Source: Cellulophaga algicola DSM 14237 | GTDB taxonomy: Bacteria; Bacteroidota; Bacteroidia; Flavobacteriales; Flavobacteriaceae | Direction: 5' to 3' | Length of the DNA: 64,000 nucleotides | NCBI RefSeq assembly: GCF_000186265.1 | Contig: NC_014934.1 | Location: 3,224,001-3,288,000 of the forward strand | In this document: positions 1 to 9,990 of the stretch, in pieces | How the letters are laid out: each line of letters begins with the position of its first letter | How positions within the stretch are numbered: position 1 is the stretch's first letter | Notes under the pieces: generated by a model | Database searches by the model: none | Told to the model about the DNA's origin: nothing | Seen by the model: only the letters and a program-made list of their open reading frames with translations | Position numbers and translations under genes: made by a program

Positions 1-1
1 G

Positions 2-3000
2 GCTACGCTAGCTCGATTTAATCTATGTGGTAATTTTGATACGCGCGTAATTGCTTTAGATCAAGCGTATAGTTCTTATCTATGGGAAAGATTAACGGTG
101 GCTTCATGTCCTAGTTTTAATGCGGATTTACAATGCCCAACATATACCTGTTCCACAGCATGGGTTCCTGCGGGAACATCTCCAACATTAACTATAGATC
201 CAAATTCAGTTCCAGCAGGAACAGGAGCAGAATTTAGGGTAAGAGTTAATGGGGGACTACCTTATTATATTAAGGTAAAGAAAAGTACCATTAGTCAGAC
301 TTATGTTAAACGCGATTATATTTGTGGGGTTGCTGGTAGAATTCAAGTTACCAACTTATCAAGTGCTTATGAATATGCCATTAATGACGGTAGCGGATTT
401 GGCGCATGGCAAGGTGCAATATTTGATGATTTAATTCCGGGTACTTATATTGTTAAAGCAAGATTAAAAAATACACCAAATACCTGTGAATATCCGTATG
501 AGCCAATTGTAATTGAATCTAAAGAAATAGATATTGATGTTACAGTAGTTGATGCGCAATGTTTTGGAGAAAACGGTAGTATCTCGGTTCAAGTTAATGA
601 TGTTCCTGGTCCTTATAAATATACCTTGTTAGATAGTAGTGGGTTCCCTCAGGAATTTACATCTTTTATAGCAAGTGATACTTACAATTTTGCTGCTGTA
701 GGTTTTGGTACCTATAGTGTGCAAGTAGAAACACAACAGTGTAAGGCAGACCCAGCAAATGGTATTGCAGCTCCTAGACAAGATGTAGATACGAGTGGAA
801 ATCCTATAGTTATAGGAAATGGCTTGGTAGCTTTGTCCGCCTCCACCGAAGTGAATAGTAGTTTTGGCTGTGCAGATATTACCAGTGTAGATATTATTGT
901 GCGTACCTCTGGAGGTGCCGCACCATATACCTTTACCGTAAATGGAGCAGCAGCAGTTAGCCCAACATATACAGGACAAACAACGTATACGGTTACTGCT
1001 TCAGGTGATTACAATTTTTTAATTACTGATACCAATGGTTGTACCATAACAGCTTCAGCAAACGTAAAAGAATTAACGCCTCCCGTAGTTTCGGCCTCAG
1101 GGGTAGATGGTACCTGTACCAATGGAGGAGCTAAAATAAATTTCAATGTAACCGATGCCAAAGGGTATAATTTATCATTTAGAACACAACCATCAGATCC
1201 TTGGGTAGCTTCTACTCAGATTTCTGTAGTAGATGGCACTTATAATAACTTAGAAGTTAGGTATGAGCAAGGAAGCTTTTCGTGTACGATGACTTTACCG
1301 TCAGTAACCGTAACAAGTGATGCGAGTATAGCAGGGACCGTAACAAAATTAGGTGATGAAACCTGTGATGGTATAGGAGGCACCGATGGCGGTAGTATTC
1401 AATTTGGAACAGCAAGTGGAGGTTCTGGTAGTGGTTATGAATATAGTGTAGACGGAGTTAATTATACGACTACACCATTATTTTCTGATTTAGCAGCAGG
1501 AACCTATACACCTATAATTAGAGATGATAGCGGTTGTAGATTAGAACTGACTCCAATAGTAATAGATCAAGTAGATCCGCCAACAAATTTAGATTTTCTT
1601 CAAAGTAATATTAATTGTGCTTCTGGAACAACAGATCTTCAATTAACGCCTACGAGTGCAGTAGCAATTGCAAATTATAGCATTATAAGTCCTAGTACTG
1701 TAAATAATGGTGGTAGTGATACGTTCACAGGGTTGAGTACATCTACAACATATACGTTTAGAATTACAGATGCTAATGGTTGTATTTATACCGAAAGTTT
1801 TACTCCCGTAGTTATCAGCTCAATTAGAGCTCGTGCAAAAGCAGGAGGAGATTTAAAAGTGTGTAATGGTGCTGGTGATGGTAGTGGCGCCTTCATTATT
1901 GATGGATTCAGTACTAATTATACGTATCAAATTAATGCTGAGCCTGTAAGTGCTTTACAAAGTGCTGCGCAAGTAGATATTTCTTCTAGAGGCGCAGGAA
2001 CGTATACGATTACGGTAACTGATGGCGATACAGGATGTACAGATACCGCTTCTGTAACCGTAGAAGAATCTGCGGCAATTACCTTAACACCAACAGTAAC
2101 GGCTATGAGTTGTGCTAATGGTAACATTGGACGTGTAGTAGCAAATACAACCGGAGGATGGGGTAGTTACAGATATACCTTACAGCGTCCTAATGGAACA
2201 ACGGTGGGGCCTACTTCAAATAGAACATTTGGAAACTTGACACAGGCATCAACGCCAACTACACCTTATATTTTGTCTGTAGAAGATGCAGAAGGGTGTA
2301 CCACAACATTTGAATTTCAATTAACGCCACTTACTTCACCAACTATTTCAATAGCATCGTCTAGCTTATGTTATGAGCCAGTTGCAGGAGCTTCTGCTAC
2401 GGTAGCAGCTACTGGAGGAGGAGGTAGCTATGAATATAGAATTAATAATGGCACGTATCAAGCGAGTCCAAGTTTCACAAACTTAACTCCAGGTACATAT
2501 ACTTTTGAAGTAAAAGATGTAAATAACTGTACAGATACCGTTCAACTTACCATCAATGCACAATTAAGAGTGAGTATTGCTGTAGAAACGGAAATCCCTT
2601 GTGGAGGAGCGCCAGGAGAAATTCGCGTAAATATTTCTAATGGATATTTAGCTAATGCATCGCCAAAACAATACCAAGTGAGTGATGATAATGGAGCTAC
2701 GTTTGGAGCTTTCCAACCATTTACTTCAAATTCATTTTTATATCCTGTAACTACAGGAGGAGATTATATTTTCAGAGTAACTGATAATGAAGCTTGTGTA
2801 GCTGTTTCTGAACCATTGGTAGTTGAAGATCCAGCAAATATTATAGCAGCGCATACGGTAATTCCAGCAAGTTGTGGAGATCCAGATAGTGGTGGGGTAC
2901 AAATTATTCCAGATGCAACAAGCGGGATACCTCCTTTTGAAATTGATTTTGGAAATACAGGAACCTATTCTTCTCAAACCGTATATACTGGTTTAACAGC

Positions 3001-6000
3001 AGGAACCAATTATGGTTATACCGTACGCGATGCAAGAGGTTGTGTTACTTTAGGAAATTCGGTACTTATCCCTGCAGCAATAAGTGCAGCGCCAGATGCT
3101 ACAGTTTCATCAACAGATACCACATGTAATCCTTCAGGAGAAAATTCTGGAACTATTGAAATTACAGCAGTAACAGACGGAACTCCAGAATTCACCTATA
3201 TTGTATATAACAGTTTTGGTGTAGAAATTTTAAGAGTAGGACCAACAACAAGTACAGTAGAGTCTATATCTAGTCCATTATTAGTTGCTGGGGATTATAC
3301 GGTAAGAACGGTAGATGCTTTAGGGTGTAGTGATGTTGATGCAGTTACCATTTCTCAAATTGATTTAACGGTGGTTCCTGATCCTATTTCTGTTCCACCA
3401 AGTTGTAGTGTTACAGGTTTTACGAATACTGTTTCTATAATTGGAGGAGTAGGACCAAACTTTTTAATCAGACTAACTAGTGATACATCAGCACCAATTA
3501 CTCCTAATGATCCACCAAGGAGACATGAATTTACGGGCTTACAATTTGGAGTTACATATACTGTTGAAGTAACGGATCTAGGAACAGGATGTATTTATTT
3601 TCAGGAAATTCCACCAACAGAAGGGGCAAGTCCTTTAAGTATTGGGGCAACATCTCCTACAGCATTTTGTGATGATGCAGGGAATGGTAGAACAGAATTT
3701 ACAGTATCTGATTTTGTTGGACCTATAACCATAGACTTAATAGATCCATTAACTGACGCTGTATTACAGACAGATACTGCACCTACTGCAACGCCAGGAA
3801 CAGATTATTTAGGCTTTTTTGATATTGTCCCAGGAAGATATACCATACGGGTAACTGATGGTGATACGTGTACAGATGCCACGATTATAGATGTTATTTT
3901 AAACACGCCAAATCTTGATATTGTTTCTAATATACCAGCAAACTGTAATGCATTAGGTCAGTTAACGGTACGTGGTAGTGGTGGTGCAGGCGGACCTTAT
4001 AGTTACGCTTTTGTGCCAGCGGGAACTCCTCCGGATAAAGATGGTACTTTAACACCAACTGATGATTCAGATGATTTTACGTCAGCAACTACTGCAGTAT
4101 TACAAGGTAGTATAGCGGGTATTGCCTATGATATCTGGGTAATAGATTCTAGAGGCTGTACGTTTAATGTATCGGAAGATATTATTTTGTTACAACCGCC
4201 TTTACCAGCGCCAATTGCTATTGTAAATAATCAATGTGCTGCTTCGGCTTCATCATTTGATATTACGGTAACTATGCCAGGAGCTACAGATACGCCTAAC
4301 TTTACCTTAAATGGAGAAGAAAAGTTTGGAGTGTACAACGCTGTCGATGACGTTTGGGAAGCACTTTATACAGTAAATACACCGGGTTCTTATGCTATAA
4401 GCGTAGTAGATGCTAATGGGTGTATAGGAACAGGTACTGCAGATGTTTATGAGTTCTTATCAGGAACAGGAAAATTCACTGGAATACCAATATGTAATAA
4501 TAATGATGGTACGATAACCATAGAGACCAATGGAGGTAGTGGTAATTTTACCTTTGAATTACAAGATGACCTAGGAAACCCAATTGGAGGTACTCCAATA
4601 AACACAACAGGAGTTTTTGTAAACCAAAGTCCAGGAGAATATCTAGTGTTAATTACAGACGATATTGTTGGAGATGGTACACGCTTATGTACAACACTAG
4701 TACCTGTAAACTTAGATATCGCTGTTCCTCCGGTAATCGATATTGAATTTTCGGAAGATATTAGTTGTAATAATTCAAATGATGGTAGCATCACAATTAT
4801 TTTACAAGCAGGTACTGATGTAGATGGCCCAATTGATTATATTTTAAGAAATACAGTAACCAATGCCGTTGTTCAAACAAACACGAATGGCGTATTTAAT
4901 GTTTTGTCAGAAGGCACTTATCAAGTAGAAGTACTTTCAGCTCGCAATTGTAGTACGCTTTCAAGTGTATTTACGATAACAAATCCAGCTATATTTGAAA
5001 TTTCAGCGACAAGTACACCATTTACCTGTGAGATTGGCGCTAATCGTTTTAGCTCTTCTGTAATCACAGTGGCTATAGATCAAGTGGGTACAGTAGGTAG
5101 TGGTTATCAGTATAGCATCACTGGATATGAAAATTATCAAGATTCAAATACTTTTGAAATTATTGATGATGGATCTACGCAAACAATAACGGTATATGCT
5201 ATAGACGGTAACGGGTGTAGAGATGAGTTTACATTGCCAGCTATAGCACCACCTTCAGAAGTGCAAAGTGTTTTGGTTGTGTTATCTCCATTAAATTGTG
5301 AGGACCCTGAAACGGTTAGAATTACCGTAACAGGTACCAATGATTTTACTGTAGAAACTACTTCTGCAGTTGCTGTTGCCGATGTTACAAATTCAGGTTC
5401 AGATCAATTTGTAGATATCAATTTGCCAGCATCTGGGGAATATTTATTTGTAGTGCGAGATAATGTTACAACATGTTTATATCCATTACCAAGACATGAT
5501 GTGGTAGATCCAATAAATCCACTAGCAACAATTTCTGAAGCAAAACCGGTACAATGTTTTGGAGATTCTAATGGAGAATTGTTCATTAGTGTTATCAATT
5601 ATACGGGTGAATATGAATATAATGTTTACAGGAGTGATGATTTAACACAAACAACTTCAATTGCTAACGGTACTTTTAATACTGTTGATTTTCCAGATGT
5701 TAGTGGAGATGATGCGCGTATTACAGGATTGCCAGGAGGAAATTTCTATGTAAGAGTAAGGGCTATAGATAACCCTAAATGTATAGATGACAGTAATGTT
5801 ACTAATATTCGTACGCCTAATGGAGCATTATTAGTTTCAACGGTTGAAATAGATAATGTAAGTTGTACTGATAATACTGGGAAAATTGTAGCCACTGGTG
5901 TTGGGGGATGGGATTCTTCTCCTTACAACTATAGATTATTAAGAAAAGATGCAACAGGAACTATAACTATTGGTTCAGATACTTATATTGAAGTGGTAGC

Positions 6001-8308
6001 TTATGGAACTGCAAATGAATTTACAGATTTACCAAGTGGAGATTATCGTGTAGAAATACAAGATGTAGAATTATGTGCTAACTTCTCTGAAATTACTTTG
6101 GCACCTGTAGATCCTATTATTGTAGGAATTAGAGAACCACAAGGTTTAGTTTGTCCAGATGGTAATGATGCTGTTTTAGAAGCTTATGATACCACCACAG
6201 GAACTAGTGATACAGCTACGGCTGGTGCTAGCGGAGGTGTTCCAGGAGCAGGATATAAATACCAATTGCTGTACTTAAATAGTGATGATAATACAGACGT
6301 ACTTTCAAGGAGTGGTTTACAGGATACACCAACTTTTGATGGGGTAGCTGGCGGATTTATAAGTGAAGGTTGGTATGCAATAGAAGTCTCTTCTAGTTAC
6401 GAGTGTGTAGGTGTTTCTATTCCTTATTATGTTATTGCACCACCACCATTAGATCCTAAATTAGTTCAAGTTACCGCACCGGGTTGTGGTGGCGATGGTC
6501 AAATGAGATTGAGTGTAGAGAATCCTCAAGTAGGCTTTACCTATGAATACCGTTCTATTGATGCAGCGGCATCAGATCCTTTTACTCCAATGTCTGGAAC
6601 TTCTGTTTTAATTGATGGAGGCCAAGGTTTTTATCAATATGATGTTCGTAAAGTTGGTGGAGCAGGTGCTTGTACCAGTTTACGTTCGGAAGGGATTACT
6701 TTAGTAGATGCGCAAGCAATTGATTTAGTCGCTAATTTACCTGATGATATATCGTGTGCCACGGAGAATGATGGTAGAATTGAATCATTCTCTTCTGGAG
6801 GAGTTGGTAATGAAATGTATACCTTGTATTTAGGGAACCCAACACCAACAGGATCACCATATACAGGGTTTAATCCAGATCCAGCGGCTACTGTTGTTAG
6901 AGCAGCTCAAACAGATGGTACTTTTGAAGGTTTAGCAGATGGTACATACTACATTGCGGTAACTAGCGGACTTACCTGTTATGATGTGGAAGGACCTTTA
7001 GTAATTAGTAGACCAGAAGCAATTGTATATAACATTATAACAACAAACGTCTTATGTAATGGGGATGATAATGGTACGATTACCATTGAAGTAACTAGTG
7101 GAGGTGAAGGTTTGTTACAATTTGCAATTAACCCTAATTACAACGAATTCTTTAGTGATCCTAGCAACCCTGGAGTATATACTTTTGAGAATTTAGCTGC
7201 CGGTGCAGATTATGAAATCTTAATTCAAGATACACAAGGGTGTGGTGAATTGGTTATGGTAGCACCCATAACGGAGCCAGATGTGCTGTCAATTTCTGAT
7301 GTGGTAACACAACCAGAGATTTGCCTAAATGCATATGATGGTGAAGCTAGGTTAACCATCATAGGAGGTACACCGTTCACAGATGCACTTACTTTTGCTC
7401 GGTATTATGAAACAAGAATAGAAGGTATCAATATTCCTTTACCAGACCCAGCAGATCCAACAGAAGGATTTGTAAGAAATGATGACTTAATATTTCCTAA
7501 TTTACAAGGAGGAGAATCATACACCATATATGTTCGTGATTTTAATAACTGTACTACAGAGAGAGTTGTTAATATTGGACTGGGAGTAAATCTAGAATCT
7601 GTTGCTATACCACAATACGGTTGTGAAGGAATATTCCCAAATAGTACGGTGACTGTAGAAATGACAGATACATCAATACTATCAGAGTTGTTGTTTAGCT
7701 TAGACGTTGATGATATGACACTGGCTACAAGTACAAGAATCTTTGGAGATTTACCAGCAGGAGATCATACGGTATATATTTACCATAGTAATGGGTGTAT
7801 GGATCAAGTGAGTTTCACGATTGATGAATATATGCCATTAACATTATCGGTTACTAAGACAGGACCAGATGAAATCACAGCAATTGCAACAGGTGGATAT
7901 GGAAATTATGAATATTCTTTCCAAGGCAAGTCTCAAGGAAGTGTCAATACTTTTAATCTTATTGTAGATGCTACTGTAGATGTGCGTGTTGAAGATGAAA
8001 GAGGTTGTGTGGCTTTAGTGAAAATACCGTTTAACTTTGATTCGATGGTAGAATTCCCTAATTTCTTTACCCCTAACGGTGATGATAAAGGAGATACCTG
8101 GGCGCCATATAATCGGGAGTATTTTCCATATATTGATGTAAAAATTTATGACCGATACGGTAGAGTAGTAGCTGTCCTAGATCAAATAAAAACATGGGAT
8201 GGAATGTATGAAGGCAATGAATTACCAACAGGAGATTATTGGTACGTAGTAAATGCTAATGATGCTGATAAACAACAGTATGTAGGTCATTTTACCTTGT
8301 ACAGATAG
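2..8308 (+). CDS. Giant SprB-like cell-surface adhesin, T9SS type B substrate (5' end outside window)
   Basis: The frame is open from base 2 to the stop at 8306-8308, with no stop before the first possible start (GTG at 98). That GTG is therefore internal and the gene begins left of the window. At least 2768 codons are present. The body is a long series of beta-rich units of roughly 80-110 residues, each with a Cys early (for example CFGDSNGELFISV) and ending in strands like TYTFRITDANGCIY. I count about 26 such Cys-containing closing strands. This is the SprB-repeat pattern of gliding and adhesion proteins. The last ~90 residues (PNFFTPNGDDKGDTW, then YDRYGRVV and LPTGDYWYVV) match the gliding-motility-associated C-terminal domain, the type B secretion signal of the type IX system. 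The product should be exported through T9SS and held on the cell surface. No PorP partner follows; the gene ends in a terminator and a tRNA. The family call is secure; the ligand is unknown. Confidence 0.9.
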   Translation, partial: ATLARFNLCGNFDTRVIALDQAYSSYLWERLTVASCPSFNADLQCPTYTCSTAWVPAGTSPTLTIDPNSVPAGTGAEFRVRVNGGLPYYIKVKKSTISQTYVKRDYICGVAGRIQVTNLSSAYEYAINDGSGFGAWQGAIFDDLIPGTYIVKARLKNTPNTCEYPYEPIVIESKEIDIDVTVVDAQCFGENGSISVQVNDVPGPYKYTLLDSSGFPQEFTSFIASDTYNFAAVGFGTYSVQVETQQCKADPANGIAAPRQDVDTSGNPIVIGNGLVALSASTEVNSSFGCADITSVDIIVRTSGGAAPYTFTVNGAAAVSPTYTGQTTYTVTASGDYNFLITDTNGCTITASANVKELTPPVVSASGVDGTCTNGGAKINFNVTDAKGYNLSFRTQPSDPWVASTQISVVDGTYNNLEVRYEQGSFSCTMTLPSVTVTSDASIAGTVTKLGDETCDGIGGTDGGSIQFGTASGGSGSGYEYSVDGVNYTTTPLFSDLAAGTYTPIIRDDSGCRLELTPIVIDQVDPPTNLDFLQSNINCASGTTDLQLTPTSAVAIANYSIISPSTVNNGGSDTFTGLSTSTTYTFRITDANGCIYTESFTPVVISSIRARAKAGGDLKVCNGAGDGSGAFIIDGFSTNYTYQINAEPVSALQSAAQVDISSRGAGTYTITVTDGDTGCTDTASVTVEESAAITLTPTVTAMSCANGNIGRVVANTTGGWGSYRYTLQRPNGTTVGPTSNRTFGNLTQASTPTTPYILSVEDAEGCTTTFEFQLTPLTSPTISIASSSLCYEPVAGASATVAATGGGGSYEYRINNGTYQASPSFTNLTPGTYTFEVKDVNNCTDTVQLTINAQLRVSIAVETEIPCGGAPGEIRVNISNGYLANASPKQYQVSDDNGATFGAFQPFTSNSFLYPVTTGGDYIFRVTDNEACVAVSEPLVVEDPANIIAAHTVIPASCGDPDSGGVQIIPDATSGIPPFEIDFGNTGTYSSQTVYTGLTAGTNYGYTVRDARGCVTLGNSVLIPAAISAAPDATVSSTDTTCNPSGENSGTIEITAVTDGTPEFTYIVYNSFGVEILRVGPTTSTVESISSPLLVAGDYTVRTVDALGCSDVDAVTISQIDLTVVPDPISVPPSCSVTGFTNTVSIIGGVGPNFLIRLTSDTSAPITPNDPPRRHEFTGLQFGVTYTVEVTDLGTGCIYFQEIPPTEGASPLSIGATSPTAFCDDAGNGRTEFTVSDFVGPITIDLIDPLTDAVLQTDTAPTATPGTDYLGFFDIVPGRYTIRVTDGDTCTDATIIDVILNTPNLDIVSNIPANCNALGQLTVRGSGGAGGPYSYAFVPAGTPPDKDGTLTPTDDSDDFTSATTAVLQGSIAGIAYDIWVIDSRGCTFNVSEDIILLQPPLPAPIAIVNNQCAASASSFDITVTMPGATDTPNFTLNGEEKFGVYNAVDDVWEALYTVNTPGSYAISVVDANGCIGTGTADVYEFLSGTGKFTGIPICNNNDGTITIETNGGSGNFTFELQDDLGNPIGGTPINTTGVFVNQSPGEYLVLITDDIVGDGTRLCTTLVPVNLDIAVPPVIDIEFSEDISCNNSNDGSITIILQAGTDVDGPIDYILRNTVTNAVVQTNTNGVFNVLSEGTYQVEVLSARNCSTLSSVFTITNPAIFEISATSTPFTCEIGANRFSSSVITVAIDQVGTVGSGYQYSITGYENYQDSNTFEIIDDGSTQTITVYAIDGNGCRDEFTLPAIAPPSEVQSVLVVLSPLNCEDPETVRITVTGTNDFTVETTSAVAVADVTNSGSDQFVDINLPASGEYLFVVRDNVTTCLYPLPRHDVVDPINPLATISEAKPVQCFGDSNGELFISVINYTGEYEYNVYRSDDLTQTTSIANGTFNTVDFPDVSGDDARITGLPGGNFYVRVRAIDNPKCIDDSNVTNIRTPNGALLVSTVEIDNVSCTDNTGKIVATGVGGWDSSPYNYRLLRKDATGTITIGSDTYIEVVAYGTANEFTDLPSGDYRVEIQDVELCANFSEITLAPVDPIIVGIREPQGLVCPDGNDAVLEAYDTTTGTSDTATAGASGGVPGAGYKYQLLYLNSDDNTDVLSRSGLQDTPTFDGVAGGFISEGWYAIEVSSSYECVGVSIPYYVIAPPPLDPKLVQVTAPGCGGDGQMRLSVENPQVGFTYEYRSIDAAASDPFTPMSGTSVLIDGGQGFYQYDVRKVGGAGACTSLRSEGITLVDAQAIDLVANLPDDISCATENDGRIESFSSGGVGNEMYTLYLGNPTPTGSPYTGFNPDPAATVVRAAQTDGTFEGLADGTYYIAVTSGLTCYDVEGPLVISRPEAIVYNIITTNVLCNGDDNGTITIEVTSGGEGLLQFAINPNYNEFFSDPSNPGVYTFENLAAGADYEILIQDTQGCGELVMVAPITEPDVLSISDVVTQPEICLNAYDGEARLTIIGGTPFTDALTFARYYETRIEGINIPLPDPADPTEGFVRNDDLIFPNLQGGESYTIYVRDFNNCTTERVVNIGLGVNLESVAIPQYGCEGIFPNSTVTVEMTDTSILSELLFSLDVDDMTLATSTRIFGDLPAGDHTVYIYHSNGCMDQVSFTIDEYMPLTLSVTKTGPDEITAIATGGYGNYEYSFQGKSQGSVNTFNLIVDATVDVRVEDERGCVALVKIPFNFDSMVEFPNFFTPNGDDKGDTWAPYNREYFPYIDVKIYDRYGRVVAVLDQIKTWDGMYEGNELPTGDYWYVVNANDADKQQYVGHFTLYR

Positions 8309-8326
8309 GCCTTAAGTAATAGGAAT

Positions 8327-8360
8327 AAAAAAGACATCTAGAAATAGATGTCTTTTTTTT
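8327..8360 (+). terminator. Rho-independent terminator after the giant adhesin
   Basis: A 10-bp perfect stem (aagacatcta / tagatgtctt) with a GAAA loop is followed by an uninterrupted T tract. It starts about 20 bases after the adhesin stop codon and ends that transcript before the tRNA gene. Confidence 0.85.
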
Positions 8361-8370
8361 GGTATTATAG

Positions 8371-8400
8371 TTTGTTATGTTAAGTATTGTTGTATATTTG
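8371..8400 (+). promoter_or_regulatory. Bacteroidota-type promoter of tRNA-Pro
   Basis: TTTG at 8371-8374, an 18-base spacer, then TATATTTG at 8393-8400 fit the Bacteroidota -33/-7 consensus TTTG-N18/19-TAnnTTTG. Initiation would fall near 8407, about 30 bases before the mature tRNA. Confidence 0.65.
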
Positions 8401-8436
8401 CAGTCCGAAAATAAGGATGTTTTAGGGCATCATTTT

Positions 8437-8511
8437 CGGGGTGTAGCGTAGCCCGGTTATCGCGCCGCGTTTGGGACGCGGAGGTCGCAGGTTCGAATCC
8501 TGCCACCCCGA
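8437..8511 (+). tRNA. tRNA-Pro (anticodon TGG)
   Basis: The 7-bp acceptor stem cggggtg / caccccg closes perfectly. The anticodon stem ccgcg/cgcgg (8465-8469 with 8477-8481) encloses the loop TTTGGGA, giving anticodon TGG at 8472-8474. The T arm contains the standard GTTCGAATC. CCA is not encoded; the discriminator base is A at 8511. Its own promoter and terminator flank it. Confidence 0.96.
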
Positions 8512-8513
8512 CA

Positions 8514-8543
8514 AAAAAGCTTCTGTGAAAACAGAAGCTTTTT
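8514..8543 (+). terminator. Terminator after tRNA-Pro
   Basis: A stem aaaaagcttctgt / acagaagcttttt with a GAAA loop begins three bases after the tRNA and runs into T-rich sequence. Confidence 0.8.
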
Positions 8544-8597
8544 GTCTTTATAAAAGTATCGAATTCCATATTTTGGCTCAAGTGTAAAGGCTCAAAA

Positions 8598-8622
8598 GGG
8601 ATCAGGCTCAATTGTTGTGTTT
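8598..8622 (+). repeat. Left terminal inverted repeat of the insertion sequence
   Basis: Begins GGGATCA and contains GTTGTGT at 8614-8620; it is the imperfect complement of 9991-10015. The hexamer GGCTCA occurs inside it (8605-8610) and twice just outside (8575-8580, 8589-8594). Confidence 0.7.
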
Positions 8623-9607
8623 ATGCAAATATTTTAGTTAATCTGAATAAGAAGAATTCTATATTTCTAACACCTCTGAATTGACTTCTGAATGCCTTTA
8701 TCTTAGCGTTGAATGATTCTGCCGATGCATTTGTACTCCTGTTTATAAAATAGTTCAGGATAGATCTATAGTTGAGTGTTATGGTGTTTGCGATGGTGTT
8801 GAACGCCCTAAATCCTGTGTTTTCTACATCCTTGTACCAATGTGCGAGTTTTGTATAGGCGGTCTCTATGGACGTTGCCGTATTGAATATGTTTCTGAGT
8901 CCTTGGGCTAGGTCGAAGGCAATCTTTATATCGGGATATTGATCGAACAATATCCTGCTTCTTATGTATTGGTTCTCTGTCCAGTTATTTGGAGCTTTGT
9001 ACATTAAATACCTGCTGCGGGCCAATAGTTGCTTTCTTGTATCTCCGTTATTGAATTCTTTTGGGACGAATGTCTTGTTCTTTGCCCTTGGCTGTTTTAT
9101 CTGTTCGTTCTCCAGGTCTATTGCGTCCCATCTGTGTTTGATCCGGATATCCTGAAGCGCCTCTAGGGCAAGTTTTTGTACATGGAAGCGATCGGTGACC
9201 TGTATTGCCTTAGGGAAGCACTTCTTGGAGATGGTCTTCATCGAGTTTGCCATATCCATAGTGATCTCCTTGACTTTGGCCCTTTCCTTTGCCGATATCT
9301 TCATTAGTTGTTCTATAATCGGTCCCACCTTGGTGCCGGAGAATATGGCCACTATAGATCCTTTCCTGCCCTTGGCCTTTTTGTTGGTGATTATCGTGTA
9401 GAGTTCCCCTTTGGAGAGTGCCGTTTCGTCAATGGACAGATATGGCCCGATATTCTCGGGAAAGATGAGCCATTGTTTGGCATGTCCCTTTTGATCCCAA
9501 TCTTTAAAATCGCTCAGATAATCCTTGTACTGTCGCTGGAGTTTCTTTCCGTCGACCCCATAGAAATGGCCTATGGTGCGGCAGTCCGAAGCTTTAGTAT
9601 CGACCAA
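8621..9607 (-). CDS. ISL3-family transposase, catalytic part (second frame)
   Basis: This frame carries the DDE catalytic core of an ISL3-type transposase. SIDETALSKG (D60) supplies the first acidic residue, TMDMANSM (D118) the second, and NASAESFNAKIKAFRSQF (E297) the third. VTDRFHVQKLALEALQDIR is the conserved D-R-F-H segment of the family. The frame opens at a weak TTG inside the end of the upstream frame (9594-9947), 14 bases of overlap, so it is unlikely to be translated alone. A fused product from frameshifting or transcript slippage near the T6A4 run just upstream, or coupled translation, is more likely. All three catalytic positions are present, so the element may still be active. Confidence 0.85.
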   Translation of the reverse strand: MVDTKASDCRTIGHFYGVDGKKLQRQYKDYLSDFKDWDQKGHAKQWLIFPENIGPYLSIDETALSKGELYTIITNKKAKGRKGSIVAIFSGTKVGPIIEQLMKISAKERAKVKEITMDMANSMKTISKKCFPKAIQVTDRFHVQKLALEALQDIRIKHRWDAIDLENEQIKQPRAKNKTFVPKEFNNGDTRKQLLARSRYLMYKAPNNWTENQYIRSRILFDQYPDIKIAFDLAQGLRNIFNTATSIETAYTKLAHWYKDVENTGFRAFNTIANTITLNYRSILNYFINRSTNASAESFNAKIKAFRSQFRGVRNIEFFLFRLTKIFA

Positions 9608-9947
9608 GTACTTTTAAAAAAGCAGCGAACTCGATGGTCATTCGTGTTCCCTGTGCGACCAGATCCCAATCTCTTTGCACTATTTCGTTAGTGCGCTTAT
9701 CAAGCCAACGGCGTCGCTTAATGTGGAGATAAACTGACTTTCCCCGCAATGGAAAGTCTTGGACTACTATCTCTGTATGAAAACCATGGGCTATTAAAAT
9801 GCGATGTTTTTCTTCTTTAGGGGTGTCCTTCTTTTCTTCAAAAGATAAATGGAGCGTACCGTCTTCCGTTTTATGGGTGACTAGGTCGAAGTGGGTTAGT
9901 AATAGTTCAGGTAGTATAAGCTTTAATAGGTCTATAGATAGTTCCAA
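9594..9947 (-). CDS. Transposon N-terminal region protein (first frame of the transposase)
   Basis: A 117-residue basic protein opening with MELSIDLLKLILPELLL and containing LHIKRRRWLDKR. It matches what I remember as the ISAon1-family transposon N-terminal region protein, the DNA-binding front half of the element. It starts inside the right inverted repeat side and ends overlapping the catalytic frame at 9594-9607. The catalytic frame is +1 relative to this one, and in that frame a TAA lies within the run TTTTTTAAAA, which marks where a shift would have to occur after or around. Whether it works as a separate accessory protein or as the N terminus of a fusion cannot be settled from sequence. 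Confidence 0.75.
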   Translation of the reverse strand: MELSIDLLKLILPELLLTHFDLVTHKTEDGTLHLSFEEKKDTPKEEKHRILIAHGFHTEIVVQDFPLRGKSVYLHIKRRRWLDKRTNEIVQRDWDLVAQGTRMTIEFAAFLKVLGRY

Positions 9948-9990
9948 GGAAGATCGTTTTATTGCAAAGATCGAACTCCTATTTCAATTC

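Noticed and set aside
8375-8611. Minus-strand frame of 78 codons covering the tRNA, with a GFEPATSASQTRRDNRATLHP-like string
   Set aside because: This is the well-known false protein read from the antisense of a tRNA gene; the tRNA explains the sequence.
9308-9691. Plus-strand frame opposite the transposase
   Set aside because: The minus-strand transposase motifs are unambiguous; the opposite frame has no family features.
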